From the NCBI GenBank assembly GCA_964582365.1, contig CAZOQV010000029.1:1-7209 (forward strand): a DNA stretch of 7,209 nt. The letters are read 5' to 3'. Below the pieces are notes generated by a model, which made no database searches, was not told the DNA's origin, and saw only the letters and a program-made list of their open reading frames with translations. The position numbers and the translations under genes are program-made. This DNA is from WARW01 sp964582365 (GTDB taxonomy: Bacteria; Patescibacteriota; Microgenomatia; UBA12405). Below, in pieces: positions 1 to 4,957 of this stretch (the first letter of the stretch is position 1; every line of letters begins with the position of its first letter).

Positions 1-71
1 AAAAATGCCCTAGAAAAAATAAAAAATATTGAGAAAAATTCTCGATATTTTGAGTTTATTTTTTCTAGGGC
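1..71 (-). terminator. Very long hairpin terminator of the 65-aa gene
   Basis: A perfect 17-bp inverted repeat (GCCCTAGAAAAAATAAA at 7-23 against 55-71) encloses a second 12-bp stem (24-35 against 39-50, one G-T mismatch) with an AAA loop and a TGAG bulge at 51-54. Read on the minus strand the structure is followed by ATTTTT (6-1), as expected of an intrinsic terminator, and it lies about 20 nt past the stop of the small gene at 92-289. On the plus strand no T-run follows, so minus-strand use is preferred. About 29 paired positions is far more than an ordinary terminator, so it may also protect the 3' end or be a mobile-repeat relic. Confidence 0.7.
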
Positions 72-81
72 CTGACGTCAG
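72..81. repeat. 10-bp perfect palindrome in the 3' untranslated region
   Basis: CTGACGTCAG is a perfect palindrome between the small gene's stop codon (92-94) and the long terminator hairpin (71-7). It could be a protein-binding site or stack onto the terminator stem. No function can be assigned. Confidence 0.4.
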
Positions 82-91
82 TTGGTAATTT

Positions 92-289
92 TTATGTCTT
101 GTGAATTTCTAAGCCGTATCTTTTAACTGCCTTTTCGAGAAGTGGGATTTTTGTTTCATCAACCAGAATTACTGTAGGGTCGGAGGAACTGGCTTCGACG
201 CTGATATAAGGAGGTAGACGAGTGATAACATCTTCAGCATTGAGTGGCGGCAAACCATCCCAATTAGCAGTGACCGAAATTTTTGACAT
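92..289 (-). CDS. Hypothetical 65-aa protein, unrecognised
   Basis: I do not recognise this protein. It is complete at 65 residues, with no signal peptide, membrane segment or cysteine. The order of likely strands and helices is strand (ISVTAN, 4-9), Pro-rich turn (GLPPLN), helix (about 18-25), strands around 28-44 (YISVE, TVILVD), helix (about 46-58, LLEKAVKRYG) and a short last strand (LEIHK), which would suit a small alpha/beta fold; this is a guess from pattern. The start is well supported: AAAGGAG lies 6 nt before the ATG, the only strong Shine-Dalgarno site in the window. It appears monocistronic, with a long leader upstream and a strong terminator downstream. Its G+C (about 42% by count) is above the murF/ddl genes and close to the ribosomal genes, which would fit good expression. 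Confidence 0.75.
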   Translation of the reverse strand: MSKISVTANWDGLPPLNAEDVITRLPPYISVEASSSDPTVILVDETKIPLLEKAVKRYGLEIHKT

Positions 290-529
290 AAAATTCTCCT
301 TTTAGGATTTTTGTTTTTTGTCAAATAACGTTATCTATATAAACAGACTTGCGTCTGGAATCTTATTTGAAATATTGTTTAGAGATATTTTTAGAATTTA
401 AAACAGTTACCAACTGTGAAAGTGCGTTAACTCGGAATCAATCGCAATGATTAATTGAGTTGCGAATATGTTAACAAAAAAACATAAAATAATCAAATCA
501 AATTATAGGATAATTGTGAAGATTTGTGG
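290..529 (-). promoter_or_regulatory. Divergent spacer with several inverted repeats, possible structured leader
   Basis: No gene is visible here. The spacer holds a two-part stem-loop at 428-462 (AACTC 429-433 with GAGTT 457-461, then AATCA 436-440 with TGATT 448-452), a 6-bp hairpin at 403-417 (ACAGTT/AACTGT, 3-nt loop), a 5-bp hairpin at 344-357 (CAGAC/GTCTG, 4-nt loop) and a 10-bp palindrome ATAACGTTAT at 325-334. If the minus strand is transcribed from the TATAAT at 507-502, all of these would lie in a leader of about 200 nt before the 65-aa gene. No good -35 accompanies that box, so the promoter is uncertain. I do not recognise a known riboswitch class. The elements could instead be operators. 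Confidence 0.35.
296..302 (-). promoter_or_regulatory. Shine-Dalgarno site AAAGGAG
   Basis: On the minus strand AAAGGAG ends 6 nt before the ATG at 289, a near-ideal anti-16S match and spacing. It fixes the start of the 65-aa gene. The other starts in this window show no comparable motif. Confidence 0.85.
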
Positions 530-535
530 TATACT
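527..535 (+). promoter_or_regulatory. Extended -10 promoter TGG-TATACT
   Basis: TG at 527-528 and TATACT at 530-535 form an extended -10 element; no convincing -35 is seen. Initiation about 7 nt downstream (near 542) would leave only about 5 nt before the ATG at 547, giving a nearly leaderless message. The box overlaps the in-frame GTG at 526, which argues against that codon as a start. Confidence 0.7.
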
Positions 536-546
536 TAATCAACTTT

Positions 547-1122
547 ATGAAATTGTATTTTGTAGTATCTTCAAGATTAGTGGTTGATGATCCGAAATTT
601 TATTCTAAGATGTATTCTTTTTTAGCTAGCGAAGGAAAAATGGTAAGTGATAAAGTGATGGAATGGATTAAAAAAGGGGTTAAAGATATTAGTGGAGCTC
701 CATTACGTGTTAAAAGAGAAAAATATATTCAATCAATTGATTCAGTAAAGAAAGCTGATGTTATAGTCATGGAAGTTTCAGGACATAGTATGTCGATGGG
801 TTATTTAATTAGTAAAGCTTTGGAAATGAACAAGCCAGTGATTGCCTTGCATGATAAAAAACATATTCCGTCTTTCATCAAAGGGATTGATAATCCGAAA
901 TTAATAATTTCAGAATATGAAAGTGAAAATATGGAAGAGGTTATAAAAGAAGCATTGAAAAAAGCAAGCAGTTTAATTGATATTAGATTTAATTTTTTTA
1001 TTAATTCGAAAATATTAAATTATTTAGATTGGGTGGCTCAAAAAAGAATGCAACCACGATCGGTATTTTTAAGAAGTTTGATTGAACACGAGATAAAAAA
1101 GGATAAGGAATTTAAGTCTTAA
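547..1122 (+). CDS. Nucleoside deoxyribosyltransferase-like domain fused to a ribbon-helix-helix-like C-terminus
   Basis: The 191-aa protein begins like the nucleoside 2-deoxyribosyltransferase/DNPH1 superfamily: strand LYFVVSSR (3-10), a helical stretch (17-45), then ADVIVMEVSGHSMSMGY (70-86) and KALEMNKPVIALH (90-102). Family enzymes carry a catalytic Glu in a GYELG-type motif; here that motif reads GYLIS (85-89), so the nucleophile seems to be missing. Residues about 147-185 look like a ribbon-helix-helix DNA-binding unit: a strand (RFNFFIN), a first helix (KILNYLDWVAQKR), a turn (MQPRS) and a second helix (VFLRSLIEHEIKK). Inference: a regulator that binds a nucleotide-like ligand, not an active enzyme. 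The ATG at 547 is preferred to the GTG at 526, which lies inside the promoter. There is no Shine-Dalgarno site. The 3' end overlaps the converging murF-like gene by 11 bp. Confidence 0.8.
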   Translation: MKLYFVVSSRLVVDDPKFYSKMYSFLASEGKMVSDKVMEWIKKGVKDISGAPLRVKREKYIQSIDSVKKADVIVMEVSGHSMSMGYLISKALEMNKPVIALHDKKHIPSFIKGIDNPKLIISEYESENMEEVIKEALKKASSLIDIRFNFFINSKILNYLDWVAQKRMQPRSVFLRSLIEHEIKKDKEFKS

Positions 1123-1139
1123 ATTTAGACTTAGTTTTT
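1112..1139 (+). terminator. Weak hairpin over two converging stop codons
   Basis: TAAGTCT (1113-1119) pairs with AGACTTA (1127-1133) across a 7-nt loop. The stem covers the overlapping 3' ends of the 547-1122 gene and the murF-like gene, and on the plus strand it is followed by GTTTTT (1134-1139). It may act as a weak terminator, perhaps for both genes; the stem is AT-rich. Confidence 0.4.
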
Positions 1140-2305
1140 AGCCAATATTTAGATTGGCGGCAAAGTTTGGAAATGTCTGATGGGTTTTTTAAAATTGATT
1201 TGACTAATTCTTCAAGAAAAATAGTATTTTGAGAACCTTTAATTAAAATTGTTTCACTACCCTTGATTTGACTTTTTAAAAATTCTGAAGCAGTCCACCA
1301 ATTAAGAAATTTTTGAGATTTATCGCCAAAATATTTGGTAGTTTCCGGACCAACACTAATAATTAAATCAGCCGATTTTATAGCTAAATCATAGATTTTT
1401 TGGTGTTCAATTTTGGTTGAATCGCCGATTTCACGCATATCCCCAAGAACGGCAATTTTCTTTGATTTAAAAGTGGCGAGAAATTTTAAAAATTCAGCAC
1501 AGGCCACTGGAGAAGAGTTGTAGGAACTGTCGATAATGGTAGTATTTTTGATACCGTCTAAAATTGAAGAACGGGAAGGTGGCAAGATAAAATTGGTTTG
1601 AATATTTTTAATAGCTTCTTGATAATTAATATTAAAAATACGAGCCAGAGAAAGGGCGGCACCAAAGTTAATTTGATAAATGTCGGGGAGGAAAAATTTA
1701 TCCAGTTTAATTTTAGTAGGAACTATTTCAATAATATTTTTATTCTGGGTGTATTTTTTAACTAATTTGTCTTGACTATTAATAATAGCAATTTTGGCTT
1801 GATTGACTAATTTGGCTTTTTCTTGAGCTATTTGGTCGATAGAATCAAATTTATTAAGATGGACCGAACTGACATTTAAAAAAATGCCAATATCAGGTTT
1901 AACCACAGAAAGAAGATAGTTCATATTTTTTGGCCATGAAGCCGAATCAATACCCATTTCTAAAATTAAAATATCGTAAGATTGCCAATTAGTAAGATAT
2001 TTTAAAGGGGAAAGAATAATCATTTGAAGCCAGGCAAAAAAATTGTAGTCATTGAGTTTTAAACCAAGCAGGCTTAAAGGTAGTCCTGATTCGGAGTTGC
2101 AATTATTATTGGTTTTGATTTTATATTTTTTAGGAAAAATTGATTGACAGGCGATTAAAGTGGAACTTTTACCAGCAGAACCAGTGATACCAACTATATC
2201 TAATTGTTTCTTTTTTATCTTTTGAAGGAAACGGATTTTTTTTAATTGAAGTTTGGCAAAAAACTTGATGTAAGCCAAAACGAGAAGAGAAATATTTTTT
2301 TTCAC
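1112..2305 (-). CDS. murF: MurF-type Mur ligase (UDP-MurNAc-tripeptide--D-Ala-D-Ala ligase), membrane-tethered short form
   Basis: This 397-aa protein has the central and C-terminal domains of Mur ligases, which join D-Ala-D-Ala to the UDP-MurNAc-tripeptide using ATP. Visible motifs are the P-loop GITGSAGKSS (39-48), NSESGLPLSLLG (70-81), LEMGID with E116, H149, K163 (the position of the carbamylated Lys), DSSYNSSP (259-266), VLGDMREIG (287-295) and IKGS (355-358). The DxYN-type motif and VLGDM point to MurF more than to MurC, MurD or MurE. The usual N-terminal UDP-substrate domain of about 80 residues (E. coli MurF is about 450 aa) is missing; instead there is a hydrophobic then Lys-rich segment (4-34) that may attach to the membrane. 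The start is GTG at 2305, 7 nt after a -10 box, so it is probably leaderless. It diverges from ddl, the gene that makes its D-Ala-D-Ala substrate. MurF identity is likely; another Mur-like ligase is the alternative. Confidence 0.85.
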   Translation of the reverse strand: MKKNISLLVLAYIKFFAKLQLKKIRFLQKIKKKQLDIVGITGSAGKSSTLIACQSIFPKKYKIKTNNNCNSESGLPLSLLGLKLNDYNFFAWLQMIILSPLKYLTNWQSYDILILEMGIDSASWPKNMNYLLSVVKPDIGIFLNVSSVHLNKFDSIDQIAQEKAKLVNQAKIAIINSQDKLVKKYTQNKNIIEIVPTKIKLDKFFLPDIYQINFGAALSLARIFNINYQEAIKNIQTNFILPPSRSSILDGIKNTTIIDSSYNSSPVACAEFLKFLATFKSKKIAVLGDMREIGDSTKIEHQKIYDLAIKSADLIISVGPETTKYFGDKSQKFLNWWTASEFLKSQIKGSETILIKGSQNTIFLEELVKSILKNPSDISKLCRQSKYWLKTKSKFKT

Positions 2306-2329
2306 TATAGATATTTTACCAGGTATAAT
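2301..2329 (+). promoter_or_regulatory. ddl promoter, TTCACT-17-TATAAT
   Basis: TTCACT (2301-2306, 4 of 6 to consensus) is 17 bp from a perfect TATAAT (2324-2329). The box is 7 nt before the ATG at 2337, predicting initiation at or next to the start codon. The -35 overlaps the GTG start codon of the divergent murF-like gene. Confidence 0.65.
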
Positions 2330-2341
2330 GATTAATATGAA
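2313..2341 (-). promoter_or_regulatory. murF promoter, TTCATA-17-TAAAAT with TGG extension
   Basis: On the minus strand TTCATA (2341-2336, 4 of 6) is 17 bp from TAAAAT (2318-2313), preceded by TGG (2321-2319) as an extended -10. Seven nt separate the box from the GTG start at 2305. The -35 overlaps the ATG of ddl, mirroring the opposite promoter. Confidence 0.6.
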
Positions 2342-3251
2342 AAAAATTAAAGTAGTAGTTTTGATGGGTGGAATTAGTAGCGAGAGAGAAGTATCTTTAA
2401 TTTCGGGAAATGAAGTGGCTAAAAATTTGGATAAAGAAAAATATGAGGTAGTAAAGGTTGATTTTAATGGTGATTGTAGTTGGATTGATGCAATAAAACC
2501 AGATTTAGTTTTTATCGTGTTGCATGGTAAATATGGAGAAGATGGAACAATCCAAAGTTTATTGGATTCTGTTGGTCAAAAATATACGGGTTCAGGAGCG
2601 GCGGCATCAATTTTAGGAATGAATAAAATGTTTTTTAAGTTTTTGGTGAATAAAGAAAAAATAAAAAATCCTAAAGCAATATTTTTGAGAGATAAAAATA
2701 TTAACATGAAAGATTTAGAAAAATTGGGGTGGCCAGTGGTGGTTAAGCCAGTTTTAGGAGGATCAAGCATTGGAATTTCAATAGTTAAATCGAAAGAAAA
2801 ATTAGAGGAAGCAATTAATTTGGCTTTTGAACATGATAAAGAGATCTTGGTTGAAGAATATATAAAAGGAACAGAAGTGTCTTGTGGGTTAATTGAAGAT
2901 AAAGGAAAAGTGATTGCTTTACCGGTGATTGAAATATGTCCAAAGACTGATTTTTTTGATTATAGCTCAAAATATAATGAAAAATTATGTCAAGAAATTG
3001 TGCCAGCCAGGATTTCTGATGAATTAAGTCAAGAGATTTTTAAAATATCAAAAAAGATTTTTAAATTATTAAAATGTAGAGGAATGGCGAGAGTTGATTT
3101 TATTATTAAAAATAATGAGCCGTATGTGTTGGAAATTAATATTATTCCAGGAATGACATCACAATCATTATTGCCAAAAGAGGCGAGGGAAGCGGGGATA
3201 AGTTATCCGGAACTTTTGGATAAAATAATTGAGGCAACACTGAGGGCTTGA
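2337..3251 (+). CDS. ddl: D-alanine--D-alanine ligase
   Basis: Cytoplasmic ATP-grasp enzyme joining two D-alanines for peptidoglycan precursors. The 304-aa length matches E. coli DdlB (306). Motifs in order: GGISSEREVSLISG (11-24, with E16 binding the first D-Ala), LHGKYGEDGTIQ (62-73), the ATP-site Lys K97, VVVKPVLGGSSIGI (134-147), EEYIKGTEVSCG (173-184), FFDYSSKY (206-213), ARVDF (251-255) and LEINIIPGMT (265-274), whose E266 and N268 bind Mg. Tyr213 in the omega loop is the residue typical of D-Ala-D-Ala rather than D-Ala-D-lactate ligases. The ATG at 2337 is chosen over one at 2328 that lies across the TATAAT box; the message would be leaderless. It pairs functionally with the divergent murF-like gene and is followed by pyrB after 43 nt. 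Confidence 0.95.
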   Translation: MKKIKVVVLMGGISSEREVSLISGNEVAKNLDKEKYEVVKVDFNGDCSWIDAIKPDLVFIVLHGKYGEDGTIQSLLDSVGQKYTGSGAAASILGMNKMFFKFLVNKEKIKNPKAIFLRDKNINMKDLEKLGWPVVVKPVLGGSSIGISIVKSKEKLEEAINLAFEHDKEILVEEYIKGTEVSCGLIEDKGKVIALPVIEICPKTDFFDYSSKYNEKLCQEIVPARISDELSQEIFKISKKIFKLLKCRGMARVDFIIKNNEPYVLEINIIPGMTSQSLLPKEAREAGISYPELLDKIIEATLRA

Positions 3252-3276
3252 CTGGACAGAAATTAGATACTAAGAT
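3248..3276 (+). promoter_or_regulatory. Possible internal promoter for pyrB
   Basis: TTGACT (3248-3253, 5 of 6) overlaps the ddl stop codon and is 17 bp from TAAGAT (3271-3276, 4 of 6). Initiation near 3283 would leave about 12 nt before the pyrB ATG. Read-through from ddl is equally possible; no terminator lies in the gap. Confidence 0.35.
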
Positions 3277-3294
3277 GGTGAAGATATTAAAAAT

Positions 3295-4248
3295 ATGGAG
3301 AAACATGTTTTATCAGTAGAGCAGTTTAATAAAGAGAGTTTGGATTTTTTATTTCAAAAAGCAGATGAGTTTAAAGAACAGATTGACGATCCGAAACAAC
3401 GACGAGATTTAGCGGATAAATATTTTGGACGACAATTGTGTCCGTTATTTTACGAACCATCAACTCGAACCAGATTGAGTTTTGAAAAAGCGGCGCTTAA
3501 TTTTGGAATGGGGGTATCAGGTACTGAAAATGCTAAGGAATTTTCGTCAGCAATTAAAGGAGAAACATTAGAAGACACAATAAAGGTGATAGGTGGTTAT
3601 AACTTTGATGTAATAGTGATGCGTCATCATGAAACTGGAGCGGCGGCACGAGCAGCAAAAGTGAGCAATACACCAATTATCAATGCGGGTGATGGTAAAG
3701 GTGAACATCCAACTCAGACATTATTGGATGTTTATACAGTTAGTAGAAAGTGCGGAAGATTGAATAATTTAAATGTGGTTATTGGTGGTGATTTAGCAAA
3801 TGGAAGAACGGCTCGATCATTAGCAAAAATGATGTCGACATACGAGAATAATCGAATTAGTTTTGTGTCGATACCAGAATTAAGAATAGGGGAAGATATT
3901 AAAGAATTTCTTAGAGAAAAAGGAACTAAATTTGAAGAGATGTCTGAATTGCCGCAGGCTTTCGAAAATGCAAATGTGGTTTACTGGACCAGATTGCAAA
4001 AAGAAAGAGGGGAAAATCTAGAGTTATTAAATAATAAAAGTCTGGTGATTAATGAGGAGTCGCTAAAATTATTGCCAGAAAAAGCTATAATTATGCATCC
4101 GTTACCAAGGGTGGATGAAATAAGTGTCGAGGTAGATTCGGATCCAAGAGCGGTTTATTTTGAACAGGCTAAAAATGGATTGTATATTAGAATGGGATTG
4201 ATTGATGGGATTTTTTCAGGTACTCTTTTCAAACCGTCTGCGGCTTGA
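3295..4248 (+). CDS. pyrB: Aspartate carbamoyltransferase, catalytic chain
   Basis: Cytoplasmic enzyme of pyrimidine synthesis that condenses carbamoyl phosphate with aspartate. At 317 aa it is full length (E. coli PyrB 311). The carbamoyl-phosphate motif FYEPSTRTRLSFE (52-64), the 80s-type loop SSAIKGETLED (84-94, K88), GEHPTQTLLD (136-145), the aspartate-side residues around GRTARSL (170-176) and YWTRLQKER (230-238), and MHPLPR (267-272) are all intact, so it should be active. STRTR plus the HPLPR loop favour PyrB over ornithine carbamoyltransferase. No regulatory chain gene (pyrI) is in the window. The ATG at 3295 has only a weak GGTGA 12 nt upstream. It is probably cotranscribed with ddl, though that pairing is not a standard operon. 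Its last 33 bp overlap the converging membrane-protein gene, and no hairpin terminator is visible after it. Confidence 0.95.
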   Translation: MEKHVLSVEQFNKESLDFLFQKADEFKEQIDDPKQRRDLADKYFGRQLCPLFYEPSTRTRLSFEKAALNFGMGVSGTENAKEFSSAIKGETLEDTIKVIGGYNFDVIVMRHHETGAAARAAKVSNTPIINAGDGKGEHPTQTLLDVYTVSRKCGRLNNLNVVIGGDLANGRTARSLAKMMSTYENNRISFVSIPELRIGEDIKEFLREKGTKFEEMSELPQAFENANVVYWTRLQKERGENLELLNNKSLVINEESLKLLPEKAIIMHPLPRVDEISVEVDSDPRAVYFEQAKNGLYIRMGLIDGIFSGTLFKPSAA

Positions 4249-4896
4249 AGTATAATTTAATTTTTTTAATTTTAATTTTAATTCGGTGACAAAATCGTTG
4301 TTGATTTTTGATTTAAAATTAGGAAAAGAATTGATAAGACGGGTGATTTTAGAATTAATTTTAATGTCGAGGTGTTGAGAAATGATTTTCTTTAATTTGA
4401 TAAGGGAATTAAAAGTGTTGGTGGCGTCGATTATAAAATAAATTAAAAATACTACAACGCCAAAAAAGCCGATATTTTGAGAAAGAAATTCGACTATAAA
4501 AATAATGTTTGGATGAATAAAAGTTAAAACTAAAACTGATAAAATTCCCCAACAAAGAGAAGTTCCAAGACAAATTCGACCATTGAGATTAAATGGTTCA
4601 GATGAGTAATTCCACCAGCTTATTTTAAAAATCTTTTCAAAAAAATAACTGGTTAAATATTCAAGAAATGAGGTAATAATTGTGGCCATAACAAAAAAAA
4701 GTAGGAAATTGGAATTAAAAGGGTAAACAAAAAGAATAATTATTAAAGCTCCGAAGCCATAAATTGGGCTAAATGGACCATCTAAAAAGCCAATATTAAC
4801 GAAGTGACCATTTTTTAAAGAAATATAAATGGTTTCAATACACCAACCAAATAAAGAGTAAAAAATAAAGAGATAAAAAATATCCAAGAAGAGCAT
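4216..4896 (-). CDS. Multi-pass membrane protein, CmpB family putative ABC transporter permease
   Basis: The 226-aa protein shows the signature of the Pfam family named ABC_trans_CmpB (PF06541): FGWCIE (16-21), GFLDGPFSPIYGFGAL (36-51), a stretch from FLEYLTSYFFEKIF (77-90) into WWNYS (94-98), and FNLNGRICL (102-110). About five hydrophobic segments are visible: 3-26, 44-60, 63-85, 108-128 and 141-165. After these comes a Lys-rich, probably cytoplasmic tail (166-226). The family name implies transport, but a function is not established and no ATPase gene is next to it. As far as I know the family is commonest in Firmicutes, so transfer is possible. The ATG at 4896 is 7 nt after an extended -10, suggesting a leaderless message. 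The 3' end overlaps pyrB by 33 bp, which the tail accommodates without touching the membrane core. Confidence 0.85.
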   Translation of the reverse strand: MLFLDIFYLFIFYSLFGWCIETIYISLKNGHFVNIGFLDGPFSPIYGFGALIIILFVYPFNSNFLLFFVMATIITSFLEYLTSYFFEKIFKISWWNYSSEPFNLNGRICLGTSLCWGILSVLVLTFIHPNIIFIVEFLSQNIGFFGVVVFLIYFIIDATNTFNSLIKLKKIISQHLDIKINSKITRLINSFPNFKSKINNDFVTELKLKLKKLNYTSSRRRFEKST

Positions 4897-4903
4897 TTAT
4901 ATA

Positions 4904-4912
4904 ATTTTACCA
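4904..4912 (-). promoter_or_regulatory. Extended -10 promoter TGG-TAAAAT of the CmpB-family gene
   Basis: On the minus strand TGG (4912-4910) precedes TAAAAT (4909-4904), 7 nt before the ATG at 4896. The nine bases are identical to those before the murF-like start, with the same spacing. No -35 is seen at 16-18 bp, where the rplA terminator stem-loop lies. Confidence 0.65.
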
Positions 4913-4940
4913 AAAAAAGGCCCCGACAAACATCGGGACC
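4912..4940 (-). terminator. Intrinsic terminator of the secE-nusG-rplK-rplA cluster
   Basis: On the minus strand GGTCCCGA (4940-4933) pairs with TCGGGGCC (4926-4919), 8 bp with one T-G wobble and a 6-nt loop, followed by seven T (4918-4912). It begins 17 nt after the rplA stop. It is the clearest intrinsic terminator in the window and marks the operon end, so rplJ and rplL do not follow. Confidence 0.92.
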
Positions 4941-4957
4941 TTTATAAAAATTATTTT

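Noticed and set aside
296..324. TTGACA on the minus strand (324-319) as a -35 box for the 65-aa gene
   Set aside because: A 17-bp spacer puts the -10 on the Shine-Dalgarno site, where no TATAAT-like sequence exists.
526..546. GTG at 526 as the start of the deoxyribosyltransferase-like gene (7 extra residues)
   Set aside because: It overlaps the extended -10 promoter, and the ATG at 547 begins directly with the family's first strand.
2328..2336. ATG at 2328 as the ddl start
   Set aside because: It lies across the TATAAT box and would precede the predicted transcription start; the ATG at 2337 fits the Ddl N-terminus.
2576..2770. Minus-strand open frame inside ddl
   Set aside because: It lies wholly antisense to conserved ddl motifs, with no start signal or recognisable product.
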